Positions 9,242 through 17,122 are shown, numbered from the stretch's first letter. The stretch is 17,569 nt of DNA from Methylobacteriaceae bacterium (GCA_031272615.1 JAISTL010000097.1:1-17569), one strand, 5' to 3'. The notes: a model not told the origin generated them from the sequence alone. Numbers and translations are program-made.

Positions 9242-9844
9242 ATGGCGCCCAACACTCCCCCGTCCACCGCAGAAGACTTTTCTGCCGACCCGTTCAGGGA
9301 ACTCATCTCCCCGGAAATCCGGGAGCTGCGTTTTTCCGCGCGTCTTGCCGCAACTCAGGCGCTTTATCAGATGGACATTGCCGCCACCGGCACTGCGGAC
9401 GTTCTTGCCGAATTTGAATCGTGGTGGATCGGGCAGGAAGTGGAGGGGGTGCCGTTCCTGCCGGTGGACACGGCCCTGTTTCACGATCTGGTTCAAGGGC
9501 TTGTGCGGGAACAACGCACGGTGGACCGTCTCATCAACGGTTCCCTCACTCCCGGATGGCCGCTGACGCGCATTCTTCCCGTGCTGCGCGCCATCCTGCG
9601 GGCCGGAGTCTGCGAGATGCTGGTGCGTCCCGACATTCCCCCAAGGGTGACGATTGACGAGTTTGTCGAGGTCTCCCGGCGCTTTTACGATGACGATGAT
9701 CCCGGTCCGGGCAACGCCGCGCCTCCCATCATCGCTCCTGAAACCGGGTTGGTGAATGCCGTGCTCGACGCGGTTGCCCGCGAGTTGAGACCGGAAGAGA
9801 TGAACAAAAACGAATCGAAACATCCCACCCATTTCCGAAAATGA
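9242..9844 (+). CDS. nusB: Transcription antitermination protein NusB
   Basis: NusB with NusE (S10) binds boxA RNA and supports processive rRNA transcription. The protein has 200 residues, long for the family (about 140-165). The arginine-rich entry helix SARLAATQALYQMD starts at residue 32, after an unusual 31-residue N-terminus. The core shows LPVLRAILRAGVCEML (112-127) and VTIDEFVEVSRRFYDD (136-151). A Pro/Gly-rich insert of about 16 residues then precedes the final helix GLVNAVLDAVARELRPEE (169-186). ATG 9242 has only a weak AAGG upstream. A shorter start is not evident, since the next in-frame ATG is at residue 44, inside the core. The ribH-nusB adjacency is widely conserved. thiL, often next in this class, is not present. 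Confidence 0.93.
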   Translation: MAPNTPPSTAEDFSADPFRELISPEIRELRFSARLAATQALYQMDIAATGTADVLAEFESWWIGQEVEGVPFLPVDTALFHDLVQGLVREQRTVDRLINGSLTPGWPLTRILPVLRAILRAGVCEMLVRPDIPPRVTIDEFVEVSRRFYDDDDPGPGNAAPPIIAPETGLVNAVLDAVARELRPEEMNKNESKHPTHFRK

Positions 9845-10029
9845 CAGAGGCCGCGTTATTCCCGGGGAGCGAAGCAGTCCGGACCTCCAACATCAGCCTT
9901 TGCTCCCGCTGCCTATCACATTCCGCGAGGAACACATCATCCGGCAAAACCGGCCGAACGTCATCCGGTTCCCGGCGCCGCCATCGCAAGGAACACACAC
10001 AAATCCCCGGTCAAAACACACATTTTCCC

Positions 10030-10057
10030 TTGCGTCCCCGTGAGGCGCTGCCATAAT
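10030..10057 (+). promoter_or_regulatory. Candidate promoter of the CpaA-like gene
   Basis: TTGCGT (10030-10035) and CATAAT (10052-10057) are separated by 16 bp and lie about 37 bp before ATG 10094. The rest of the 249-bp gap after nusB (9845-10093) shows no gene; its open frames have no recognisable product. Confidence 0.35.
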
Positions 10058-10093
10058 ACCACCCTGTAACGAAACCGGGGCGGAAAGATATTC

Positions 10094-10621
10094 ATGACCC
10101 ACGCACTCTATCTGATTTATGCTTTTTACGGCGTTCTCGCGTTGGTTGCGCTCTTCAACATTCTGTATCTGAACATATCTCACATATTGCTCGCGGCGTT
10201 GATACTCCTCACGGTTGCTGCGTGCTGGCTGTTTCCGTCGACGCGGATACTCATCATCCCCAACGCCGCAACAGCGTTCGGCGTCTTGGTGATCGGCCTT
10301 GCGGCTTTCGCTCTGAGCGGAGCCGCCGTCGGGGCGGGGGTCATCAAATTGCTGGTTGTACTGGCCCTGTGGTACGGCCCTTCGACGACACTCATTTTCT
10401 GCATCGCAGTCGCCATACCGGTCATCATCGGGCTGTACGTGCTCGGGAGATCCGTTATAAACTTATTCGTTCGCATTGTCGGAACCGACCGTGCTCCCAA
10501 AGGATTAAGCGCCATGGCCGTCGGTAAAGCGCTCCCCGTCGGCGCTGCCTTGGCGATTGCAGCCATCCTCACGCTCCATGAAACCGCAGCCTATCAGATT
10601 GTGATGTCTCAAGGCGCGTAA
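10094..10621 (+). CDS. CpaA/TadV-like membrane protein lacking the peptidase aspartates
   Basis: The product is 175 residues and very hydrophobic, with five or six predicted membrane helices. Its layout follows the A24 prepilin peptidase family of CpaA/TadV type. A first helix block is followed by RILIIPNAAT (51-60), equivalent to D-x6-IPN. Then GAAVGAGVIKLLVVLALWYG (76-95) is equivalent to GGxGAGDVKLLAALALWLG. The C-terminal GKALPVGAALAIAAILTLHE (144-163) is equivalent to GIPYGIALAAAALL. Both catalytic aspartates of the family are absent: the first site reads Ser/Pro and the GxGD motif reads GAGV with Val83. The frame is intact, with no stops or shifts. It may be a non-catalytic relative or a gene losing function. 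No tad or cpa pilus genes lie nearby. The family assignment rests on pattern similarity. Confidence 0.6.
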   Translation: MTHALYLIYAFYGVLALVALFNILYLNISHILLAALILLTVAACWLFPSTRILIIPNAATAFGVLVIGLAAFALSGAAVGAGVIKLLVVLALWYGPSTTLIFCIAVAIPVIIGLYVLGRSVINLFVRIVGTDRAPKGLSAMAVGKALPVGAALAIAAILTLHETAAYQIVMSQGA

Positions 10622-10636
10622 TTTGAGCGTTTTGTC

Positions 10637-10707
10637 CCGGAATTGAATCGTGGCCTCGCCGGGGCCCTCATTCCGGAGCCGATAAGCCCGGCCGATGAGC
10701 TCCGGGC
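10637..10707. repeat. Overlapping inverted repeats after the CpaA-like gene
   Basis: CCGGAAT (10637-10643) pairs with ATTCCGG (10670-10676), enclosing GGCC/GGCC. CCGGAGC (10673-10679) pairs with GCTCCGG (10699-10705). GCCCGG (10686-10691) pairs with CCGGGC (10702-10707). The pairings compete with one another. A short CCCTTTTTA tract follows at about 10724-10732, too far for a standard terminator. A structured 3' end of the upstream transcript is possible. Confidence 0.45.
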
Positions 10708-10765
10708 GTCGACGCGATTGAGGTCCCTTTTTACAGCGCCTGGGCTCTTTGCGGGCGCGATTTGA

Positions 10766-10788
10766 TTGCGGCGTGTAATATGCCGCAA
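10766..10788. repeat. Perfect 7-bp inverted repeat
   Basis: TTGCGGC (10766-10772) and GCCGCAA (10782-10788) flank a 9-base AT-rich loop. No T-run follows on either strand that would make it a clear terminator. Its role is unknown. Confidence 0.5.
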
Positions 10789-11057
10789 AATCCGGATTTC
10801 GTTATTTCATCAGACAAATTGATGACCGGACCGGGCTGAAAATTCATTTGCGCGTTTTCAAAAGTCATTGAGACAGGAAACAGCTGAAGCGCCAGCGAAT
10901 CGGCCAAATTTTTCAGATGTTGCCGTCCATGTCACATCCGCAGGGCGAAAAACACCCGTGTACCCCGAAAAAACAGCTGCATAATCAGTCGATTCTCGAG
11001 ACTGTACCGTCAAATCGCTCTCGACGAAACACTGTGAACAAACACAACAGTTATATG

Positions 11058-11128
11058 ATTTCCAACGCTTTACAATCATTTACAACTCCCCACTCTCAAG
11101 CGCCCATTCGGGTTGTAAAGTTGGAAAT
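11058..11128. repeat. Long imperfect inverted repeat with three TTTACAA half-sites
   Basis: Left arm ATTTCCAACGCTTTACAA (11058-11075) matches the reverse complement of the right arm TTGTAAAGTTGGAAAT (11113-11128) except for two extra bases (GC), with 37 bp between. A further TTTACAAC lies at 11079-11086 and its complement GTTGTAAA at 11112-11119. It may be a multi-site binding region, a remnant of a small mobile element's ends, or a large hairpin. Confidence 0.55.
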
Positions 11129-11379
11129 TCCGTCGGAAACAGTGCCGACCGGTTCGCCGGACAATGAGTGAAATCATTGAATATCAGGGCCTTCAAAGCC
11201 ACAGAACCGGGGAATGGGACAGCCTGTGACCTGCGGATGAGGTGCGCCCGCGCCGCGACACAAAACCACCCCGGCCGCAGAAAAACACTCGGGCCGAGCG
11301 GCAAACGGATCACATACTCGCTGTAAGATATTGTTTTCAAGCGGATTGACAGGGAAGGGGGCCGCAGCACCCCAAGCCC

Positions 11380-12237
11380 TCACCCGGCTTCCAAGCCCTT
11401 CGCCTCACCCCACAACGCCTCCATCTCATCCAAATCCGACTCGGCAAGAGATTTTCCCTTGTTTTTCAACGCCTGTTCGATATACCGGAAACGTGACTTA
11501 AATTTAACATTGGTGATGTGCAAGGCTTGTTCCGGTGAAACCCCGACATGGCGCGCCAGGTTGGCGACGGCGAACAACAGGTCGCCGATCTCCCGGGTGA
11601 CTTTATCGTTTCCTTGAGAATCCGCCGCACGGCCCAGTTCCTCCCGCACCTCGCCGAGTTCTTCTTCGATTTTGTCCAGCACCGACGCTGTATCCGGCCA
11701 GTCGAATCCGACTTTGGCGGCCCGTTTGGTCAATTTGTCGGCGATGACGAGAGCGGGCAGGGCATCGGCGATTCCCCCGAGAAATCCTTGTTCCCCGGGT
11801 TCTTCGCCGCCGACCGGAACACCGTTGATCCGCGCCTGCTCTCGTTCATTTTCACGGTCTGCCTTCTCCAAAGCCTTGATGCTGTCCCACTGCGCGTCGA
11901 GATCCCGGGCGGGAATCGGCGGGTCGCCGAATACGTGCGGGTGGCGACGGATCATCTTCCGGCAAATCGACGAAACAACATCGGAAAAATCAAAGTATCC
12001 AAGTTGTTCGGCCATCCGCGCATGATAGACAACCTGGAGCAGCAGATCACCCAGTTCATCCCGCAGATCGACAAAATCCCGGCGGGACACCGCGTCGGCG
12101 ACCTCATACGCTTCCTCCACCGTATAGGGAACGATGGTCTCAAACGTCTGTTCGATGTCCCACGGGCATCCGGTTCCCGGCGTACGCAACGCCTTCATAA
12201 TCTCCAACAACGCATCGATATCAAACCGTTCCGACAT
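11380..12237 (-). CDS. mazG: Nucleoside triphosphate pyrophosphohydrolase MazG
   Basis: It hydrolyses (d)NTPs to NMP plus pyrophosphate and is linked to nucleotide-pool sanitation and starvation responses. It has 285 residues with two all-alpha MazG domains. The first has LRTPGTGCPWDIEQTFETI (17-35), TVEEAYEVADA (39-49) and RDELGDLLLQVVYHARMAE (59-77), giving the E-E-x-x-E and E-x-x-D metal sites. A linker with HPHVFGD follows. The second domain repeats KIEEELGEVREEL and EIGDLLFAVANLARH. The C-terminal NVKFKSRFRYIEQ is typical. Length is slightly above E. coli MazG (263). Start ATG 12237 has GAGG upstream on the minus strand. It is separated from the HAD gene by 582 bp of non-coding DNA, so probably has its own promoter. 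Confidence 0.95.
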   Translation of the reverse strand: MSERFDIDALLEIMKALRTPGTGCPWDIEQTFETIVPYTVEEAYEVADAVSRRDFVDLRDELGDLLLQVVYHARMAEQLGYFDFSDVVSSICRKMIRRHPHVFGDPPIPARDLDAQWDSIKALEKADRENEREQARINGVPVGGEEPGEQGFLGGIADALPALVIADKLTKRAAKVGFDWPDTASVLDKIEEELGEVREELGRAADSQGNDKVTREIGDLLFAVANLARHVGVSPEQALHITNVKFKSRFRYIEQALKNKGKSLAESDLDEMEALWGEAKGLEAG

Positions 12238-12285
12238 AACCCGAACCTCGCAAACCGATCACCACGCCGTACATCCCGGGGACGC

Positions 12286-12329
12286 GACCCCGAATACCAG
12301 ACAGCGAGACCCCGAATACCAGACAGCGA
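12286..12329. repeat. 22-bp perfect tandem direct repeat (two copies)
   Basis: Two identical 22-bp units, 12286-12307 and 12308-12329, each start GACCCCGAATACC and end AGACAGCGA. They are head-to-tail with no spacer, upstream of mazG. A recent duplication is the simplest explanation. Confidence 0.8.
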
Positions 12330-12615
12330 ATCGAACCCAAAGAGCCAAGACACTGATAGAAGCGAATAACCGCGCGCACAACAAGACCGAAACGGGACGC
12401 CGCAGGAAACCCCAACCGGAAGTGGCACCCGAAACACCATGCGCCTTCAACTGCAATAAGACCCAAGCTCACTCATCATCAGACCCTCCGGTAAGGCGTC
12501 GGCAAAGGATGAACCGAACCGGGGCGCCGCAGAACACGCAAACAGGGGAATGGAAAAAAGGGAGACGGTCGCGGGCGTATACGTTTTGAAGGGCGCATAT
12601 CTAAAATTCGCATAA

Positions 12616-12652
12616 GAAATATTATGGAACCAAAAAGATAGTGTAATATTTC
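12616..12652. repeat. AT-rich perfect 9-bp inverted repeat
   Basis: GAAATATTA (12616-12624) and TAATATTTC (12644-12652) are separated by 19 bp. The surroundings are markedly AT-rich compared with the rest of the window. This fits an operator or a nucleoid-protein site. It lies about 380 bp upstream of mazG and about 170 bp downstream of the HAD gene. Confidence 0.55.
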
Positions 12653-12819
12653 AATATGATACGGGAAACAGACTGGAAATGGTATCGAGCACCGTTCGAG
12701 GCGACCGTTGGACGCATTCCTGACAGCCGGTCCATCTCTCTCCGTCCCGATATCGCCGGCGGTTATCCGAAACCTCCGGAGCTGCAGTCCACGCGGCCGG
12801 TGATGAACTCCGGCGGCCA

Positions 12820-13482
12820 TCACAGAGCAACCATCCGTGCCAGCATGGTCCATAACATCGGGTCGAGGTAATCACGGATGACGGCATCGGCGCCCGACGC
12901 CTCCAGTTCGGCCAACGGGTGCGTTGTCATCAACCCGAAGGTGAAGATGCCGGCGGCCACGCCCGAAACAATCCCGGTATGGGTATCCTCGAACACCACC
13001 GCTTCGCCGGGCGCGATGTCGAGCCGTTGCAGTGCGGTGAGATACGGCACGGGCGACGGTTTTCCCGGCAGATTGTCGTTCCCGGTGATTTGTATGTCAA
13101 AGACGTCCGTGAGGTTCAACACCGGCAGCAAATGGTTGATGTTGCTGATCGGCGCGTTGGTCACCAGCGCCGTCTTCAAACCTTGCTCCCGGGCCCAGTC
13201 CAGGCACTCGTGCAGCCCCGAAATCGGCTTGAGATCGCCGACGCGATCACGAAACATCTGCTCCTTAGCCTCGCTCATCGCCATGGCCTCTTCGTCGCCG
13301 ATGCCGGGGAAATACCGCTTGAACAGCTCTTTGTTGGAACCGCCGGCGATATTTTTGCGGAAATAGGGCGCGTCCACCACGATACCCTGCGGCGCCAGCA
13401 ATTCCTTGAACACCGCCAGATGGATCGGGTCGGTGTTGGCCAGCGTACCGTCAAAATCAAACAACAGCGCTTTCAAGGTCAT
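12820..13482 (-). CDS. HAD-superfamily hydrolase, beta-phosphoglucomutase-like subfamily
   Basis: A cytosolic phosphatase or phosphomutase of HAD subfamily IA, with 220 residues. Motif I is LLFDFDGTLANTDP with nucleophile Asp9 and acid/base Asp11. The helical cap covers about residues 16-85. Motif II is TALVTNAP (Thr108), motif III uses Lys141 in GKPSPVPYL, and motif IV is VVFEDTHTG (Glu165/Asp166). All catalytic positions are present. The GKP and FED motifs fit the PgmB/Gph/YniC group, but the substrate cannot be assigned from sequence. AAAGAGGA sits about 6 bp before ATG 13482 on the minus strand. It follows the PhnP-like hydrolase gene by 24 bp and may be the last gene of the metG-tatD transcript. 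Confidence 0.9.
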   Translation of the reverse strand: MTLKALLFDFDGTLANTDPIHLAVFKELLAPQGIVVDAPYFRKNIAGGSNKELFKRYFPGIGDEEAMAMSEAKEQMFRDRVGDLKPISGLHECLDWAREQGLKTALVTNAPISNINHLLPVLNLTDVFDIQITGNDNLPGKPSPVPYLTALQRLDIAPGEAVVFEDTHTGIVSGVAAGIFTFGLMTTHPLAELEASGADAVIRDYLDPMLWTMLARMVAL

Positions 13483-13506
13483 GTGAATCCTCTTTCTGCT
13501 TTCGTT

Positions 13507-14322
13507 TCAGTCCGCCGGGCCCGGACACTCCACGCGCATCCCGTCGTAGGCCGGAACGATATGCTCCGGCAACCGCGACAAAAGGTCCGCGTAATCGAGA
13601 TCCTGACTGAGATTGGTGAGAATGGCGCGCTTCGGCTTCATCCGCCCGATGAGCTCCAGGGCGTCGTCAAGGGAAAAGTGCGAGATGTGCGGCTTGTCCC
13701 GCAGGGCGTCGATAAACAGAATATCCAGGTTTTTCAGGTAACTCATGGCAATATCCGGAATATCGTGCACATCGGGAAGATAGGCCGTGGTGCCGATCCG
13801 GTAACCGAAGGCGTTGACATCGCCGTGGACAACGTAGAACGGCACAAACGTTATCGCCCCCCCTGCCCCGGTAACGGTTGTCCGGCTTTCCTCCTCGATC
13901 ACCGTCACATCGAGGATTGGCGGATATTCGGAGCCGTAGGGCGTTTCGAAACAGTAGGCGAAACGCGTGTGCAGCGCCTGGTTCGTCGCCGGATTGGCAT
14001 AAACCTGAAGCCGCTTTCCCGTTGCCTGCACCAGGGGGCGCAAATCATCAATTCCGTGAATATGGTCGGCATGCTGGTGGGTGTAGAAAACGGCATCCAA
14101 GGCTTGGATATTCTCGGAAAGCAGTTGTTCCCGGAGATCGGGCCCCGTATCGACGAGAACCCGCGTCTCACCCCCCTCTCCTTTTCGCGTAACCAGAATC
14201 GAACACCGGCGGCGCCGGTTCTTCGGATTGTCCGGATCACACACCGCCCACCCGATCGGCCCGACTCTCGGCACCCCGCCGGAAGAACCGCACCCCAGCA
14301 CTGTAACTGTAAAAGAAGCCAT
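13507..14322 (-). CDS. PhnP-like metallo-beta-lactamase fold hydrolase
   Basis: An MBL-fold phosphodiesterase-type enzyme of 271 residues. The N-terminus VTVLGCGSSGGVPRVG (6-21) and the metal motif THQHADHIHGIDDLR (81-95: His82, His84, Asp86, His87) match the PhnP/cyclic-phosphate hydrolase branch. Further ligands are His166 in VVHGD and Asp184 in YLPDV. PHISHFSLDDAL (211-222) supplies the late histidines. The final conserved block reads LTNLSQDLDYADL and ends PAYDGM. The usual last histidine ligand region has Asn/Ser here, which may or may not matter. The substrate is unknown; phn genes are absent, so a phosphonate role is not implied. Adjacency to tatD and metG is a conserved alphaproteobacterial arrangement. 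It starts 52 bp after tatD; the Shine-Dalgarno sequence (GAAGG) abuts the ATG and is poor. Confidence 0.88.
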   Translation of the reverse strand: MASFTVTVLGCGSSGGVPRVGPIGWAVCDPDNPKNRRRRCSILVTRKGEGGETRVLVDTGPDLREQLLSENIQALDAVFYTHQHADHIHGIDDLRPLVQATGKRLQVYANPATNQALHTRFAYCFETPYGSEYPPILDVTVIEEESRTTVTGAGGAITFVPFYVVHGDVNAFGYRIGTTAYLPDVHDIPDIAMSYLKNLDILFIDALRDKPHISHFSLDDALELIGRMKPKRAILTNLSQDLDYADLLSRLPEHIVPAYDGMRVECPGPAD

Positions 14323-14374
14323 CCTTCACTACCATTCACGTTTCAAAACCGCGGAACCGGGATTCAAACCGCCG

Positions 14375-15169
14375 TCAGCCGTCCTCCTGCTCCAGCCGGG
14401 CCGCTTTGGCGAACAGACGATAAAAATTCGCCGTCGTCACCGCCGCGATTTCCTCCTCGTTCAACCCGTGGGTTTCACCCAAAACCCTGGCGGTGTGAAC
14501 CACATACGCCGGTTCATTCGGTTTCGAGCGAAACGGCACCGGCGCCAGATACGGCGCGTCGGTTTCAACCAGCACGCGATCATCGGGCACAAGCGCCGCA
14601 AGACGCCGGACCTCGTCCGCCTTCTTATAGGTGATGACTCCGGAAAACGAAAAGAAAAATCCCAACTCCAACCCGGCCCGGGCCAAAGTCTCCGTTGATG
14701 AAAAACAGTGCAGCAACGCTGAAAACGCACCCCTGTCCATTTCGTCGCGCAGAATGTCCACCATGTCGTCATCGGCCTCGCGGGCGTGAATGACGAGCGG
14801 CAGGCCGGAGTCCCGCGCCGCCCGGATATGCGTGCGGAACACGCGCTGCTGCACATCCCGCGGCGCGAAGTCATAGTGATAATCCAAACCGGCCTCCCCC
14901 ATACCGATGCACCGGGGATGCCGGGAAAGCTCAACGATACGCCCGGCGGGAATGTCAGGTTCCTCTCCCGCATTGTGCGGATGCGTTCCCACCGTGCAGT
15001 AGATCCGTCTGTCCCCCTCGGCGATGGCGCGATAGCGCTCGAACCGCCCGACATGGGTGGAAATGGTGACAAACCGTTCCACCCCGGCGCGGACCGCCGC
15101 CTGCACCACATCGTCCAGACGGGAAAACAACTCGGGGAAATCCAGATGGCAGTGGGAATCAACGAGCAT
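14375..15169 (-). CDS. tatD: TatD family metal-dependent deoxyribonuclease
   Basis: TatD-type TIM-barrel hydrolases are Mg-dependent 3'-5' exonucleases implicated in DNA repair and quality control. The protein has 264 residues, the usual length. Metal and catalytic residues are His6/His8 (DSHCHLDF), Glu92 in GMGEAGLDYHYD, His128 in VIHARE, His154 in LLHCFS and Asp204 in LVETDAPYLAP. The NEPAYVVHTARVLGE segment and the terminal TTANFYRLF are family hallmarks. ATG 15169 lies 6 bp after the metG stop, with its ribosome-binding site (AAAGAGG) inside the metG end, so metG and tatD form an operon. YcfH-type (generic TatD) is likely; the exact paralogue cannot be told. Confidence 0.95.
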   Translation of the reverse strand: MLVDSHCHLDFPELFSRLDDVVQAAVRAGVERFVTISTHVGRFERYRAIAEGDRRIYCTVGTHPHNAGEEPDIPAGRIVELSRHPRCIGMGEAGLDYHYDFAPRDVQQRVFRTHIRAARDSGLPLVIHAREADDDMVDILRDEMDRGAFSALLHCFSSTETLARAGLELGFFFSFSGVITYKKADEVRRLAALVPDDRVLVETDAPYLAPVPFRSKPNEPAYVVHTARVLGETHGLNEEEIAAVTTANFYRLFAKAARLEQEDG

Positions 15170-15175
15170 TTGACA

Positions 15176-16729
15176 TCAAGCCTCTTTCGGCTCTTCGTAC
15201 TTCTTCACCAACGGATACGGGGCGGGCAGAACCGTCCCCTGTTTCAAACCCGGCTCGGCGCCGAGAAAGGCAAAGCTCCGCTCCTGTTCAGGCACACCGA
15301 GCAAATCCAGCAGATTCTTCGATATGTCCGGAATGAACGGCTGAGAGAGAAGCGCCATGCGGCGCAGCACTTCCAGCGTCACATGGAGCACCGTTTCCAT
15401 GCGCGCCTGTTCACCGGTTTTTGCCAGTTTCCACGGCTCCTGCGAGGCAAAATAACGATTTCCCTCGGCAATCACCGCCCAGATATCGTTCAGAACCTGC
15501 TGCACCTGAAAATCCTTCATATGCTCCCGCGCCTTGGCCAACACACCGGCGCTCAATTCCAGAATCGCCTTGTCCTCGGCGGTCGGCGCGGTGAACGTGG
15601 GCACCCTGCCGCCGCAGTTCCTGGCGACGATGGACAGCGAGCGCTGCGCCAGATTGCCGTAATCATTGGCGAGATCGGAATTGATGCGGCTGACGATCGC
15701 CTCGTGGGAGTAGCTGCCGTCCTGCCCGAAGGAGATTTCCCGCATGAAGAAATAGCGGATGGCATCGGCGCCGTACCCTTCCGCCATGGCGAACGGATCC
15801 ATGACGTTGCCGAGGGTTTTGGACATCTTCTCACCGCGGTTCAACAGAAACCCGTGACCGAACACCCGCTTCGGCAGCGGAATCCCCGCCGACATCAAAA
15901 ACGCCGGCCAATAGATGGCGTGGAACCGGATGATATCCTTGCCGATGATATGCACATCCGCCGGCCAGAACCGGAAATCCGCATCGGTTTCATCGGGGAA
16001 CCCGACTCCGGTGAGATAGTTGGTCAGGGCATCGACCCACACGTACATCACATGTTTCGGCGCGCCGGGAACCGGAATTCCCCAGTCAAAGGTGGTGCGG
16101 GAGATGGAGAGGTCCTTGAGACCGTTCTCGACAAAACGGATCACCTCGTTGAACCGGGTATCCGGCCCGACGAATGTCGGATTGTCGCGGTAGAACGCCA
16201 GCAGACGCTCCTGATAGGCCGACAGGCGGAAAAAGTATGTCTGTTCTTCCATCCATTCGACAATCGTCCCGTTCGGGGTTTCGATACGGCTGCCATCCGG
16301 CTGGAGCTCGGTCTCGGATTCCTCGAAAAACGCCTCCTGCCGGACTGAATACCAGCCGGCGTAGGTGTCGAGATAGATATCGCCGTTTTTCTCCATGCGC
16401 CGCCACAATTCCTGACTGGACAGGTGGTGCTGTTTCTCGGTCGTGCGGATGAAGCGATCATGGGAGACGTTGAGCACCTCGTCCATCTTCTTGAACAACC
16501 CGGTGTTCCGGTCTGACAGCTCTTTCGGCGTGATGCCGTCCCGGGCGGCGGTTTTGACCATTTTCTGCCCGTGTTCGTCGACTCCGGTCAAAAAGAATAC
16601 ATCATAACCGTCCAGGCGCTTGAAGCGGGCGATGGCATCGGTCACCACCGATTCATACGCGTGCCCGATATGCGGAGCGCCGTTGGGATAGGAAATTGCC
16701 GTTGTAATGTAAAACGTGTTGGAACTCAT
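15176..16729 (-). CDS. metG: Methionyl-tRNA synthetase, short (type 2) form
   Basis: A class I synthetase charging tRNA-Met with methionine. It has 517 residues, the length of the form without the C-terminal tRNA-binding dimer domain. The Rossmann fold shows [15 protein letters not shown] (12-26, HIGH at 20-23) and [11 protein letters not shown] (46-56). The connective peptide has [12 protein letters not shown] (124-135), without the cysteine pairs of the zinc-binding type. The late catalytic motif is [16 protein letters not shown] (299-314, KMSKT at 301-305), followed by [10 protein letters not shown]. The anticodon domain includes [11 protein letters not shown]. All signature elements are intact. 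The usual holB and tmk neighbours upstream in this class are absent; the gene instead follows tRNA-Pro. Confidence 0.97.
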   Translation of the reverse strand: MSSNTFYITTAISYPNGAPHIGHAYESVVTDAIARFKRLDGYDVFFLTGVDEHGQKMVKTAARDGITPKELSDRNTGLFKKMDEVLNVSHDRFIRTTEKQHHLSSQELWRRMEKNGDIYLDTYAGWYSVRQEAFFEESETELQPDGSRIETPNGTIVEWMEEQTYFFRLSAYQERLLAFYRDNPTFVGPDTRFNEVIRFVENGLKDLSISRTTFDWGIPVPGAPKHVMYVWVDALTNYLTGVGFPDETDADFRFWPADVHIIGKDIIRFHAIYWPAFLMSAGIPLPKRVFGHGFLLNRGEKMSKTLGNVMDPFAMAEGYGADAIRYFFMREISFGQDGSYSHEAIVSRINSDLANDYGNLAQRSLSIVARNCGGRVPTFTAPTAEDKAILELSAGVLAKAREHMKDFQVQQVLNDIWAVIAEGNRYFASQEPWKLAKTGEQARMETVLHVTLEVLRRMALLSQPFIPDISKNLLDLLGVPEQERSFAFLGAEPGLKQGTVLPAPYPLVKKYEEPKEA

Positions 16730-16802
16730 GACGGTTCACCCAGTTGATAACTGCCCCCGCGACGGAAAACCGGACCGCACCCGGGAAGGTACAGAAAAAC
16801 GA

Positions 16803-16832
16803 CCTATATCAGCTTTTCCTCATGTAGGGCAA
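16803..16832 (-). promoter_or_regulatory. Candidate metG promoter
   Basis: Read on the minus strand, TTGCCC (16832-16827) and TATAGG (16808-16803) are 18 bp apart and would start transcription about 65 bp before metG. The match is moderate. The rest of the 16730-16996 gap shows no gene. Confidence 0.3.
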
Positions 16833-16996
16833 AAAATACGCGAAACGATGCGAAGGATGGTTATGAAACACCAAATCGGCGCGGCTGATTCGCCGTCACA
16901 TTCGCGTGCCGGGTTTCGGGCAACAACGCCGGAGAAACGTATCGAAACCTGTTATCATTATTTCCGTTCCGCTACCGAAAGAGTCACATTATATAA

Positions 16997-17074
16997 TGGT
17001 CGGAGCGAGAGGATTTGAACCTCCGACCCCTAGTCCCCCAGACTAGTGCGCTAACCAGGCTGCGCTACGCTCCG
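16997..17074 (-). tRNA. tRNA-Pro, anticodon GGG
   Basis: The minus-strand sequence folds as a cloverleaf. The acceptor stem is CGGAGCG (17074-17068) with CGCTCCG (17007-17001), then discriminator A and an encoded CCA (16999-16997). The D-arm contains AGCCTGGTTA. The anticodon stem CTAGT/ACTAG encloses loop CTGGGGG, so the anticodon at 17039-17037 is GGG, decoding CCC and CCU, with G37 as usual for proline tRNAs. The T-arm carries GGTTCAAATCC. No variable-arm extension is present. Confidence 0.95.
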
Positions 17075-17095
17075 ATTTGCAAAAGGTTTGGTCTC

Positions 17096-17122
17096 TTTAT
17101 AGTTTTACGCCCGGTATTGCAA
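17096..17122 (-). promoter_or_regulatory. Candidate tRNA-Pro promoter
   Basis: On the minus strand TTGCAA (17122-17117) and TATAAA (17101-17096) are 15 bp apart, about 22 bp before the mature tRNA 5' end. The distance suits a stable-RNA promoter, but the spacer is shorter than ideal. Confidence 0.35.

Larger units (their letters stand above)
10622..11379. other. 758-bp convergent intergenic region with several dyads, no gene seen
   Basis: This region lies between the convergent CpaA-like and mazG genes. Open frames on both strands (for example 10917-11171 plus and 11080-11370 minus) show no recognisable protein, start signal or codon bias. GC content is lower than in the flanking genes. It contains nested inverted repeats just after the CpaA-like stop, a small perfect hairpin at 10766-10788, and a long imperfect inverted repeat at 11058-11128, each listed separately. 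No canonical intrinsic terminator with a tight stem and T-run was found for either gene. Confidence 0.6.
12238..12819. other. 582-bp intergenic region with a tandem repeat and an AT-rich dyad
   Basis: No gene is recognised on either strand; short open frames here look like chance. The stretch includes a 22-bp tandem duplication about 50-90 bp upstream of mazG, an AT-rich island (about 12590-12660) with a perfect 9-bp dyad, and GGCCGG/CCGGCGGCC-type hairpin potential at about 12793-12820, next to the HAD gene stop. The mazG promoter should lie in this interval, but I could not identify one with confidence. Confidence 0.55.

Noticed and set aside
9841..10056. 71-codon plus-strand ORF after nusB
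   Set aside because: No similarity or start signal, and the composition is that of non-coding DNA.
11080..11370. 96-codon minus-strand ORF downstream of mazG
   Set aside because: It has no ribosome-binding site, no codon bias and no recognisable motif.
12195..12440. Minus-strand small ORFs across the 22-bp repeat
   Set aside because: They overlap the mazG start and repeat-derived sequence; Ser/Gly/Arg-rich chance frames.
12919..14634. 571-codon plus-strand open frame
   Set aside because: It is antisense to the HAD and PhnP-like genes, both of which have full catalytic motifs; it is a codon-bias shadow.
14786..16348. 520-codon plus-strand open frame
   Set aside because: It is antisense to metG and tatD and shows no family features.
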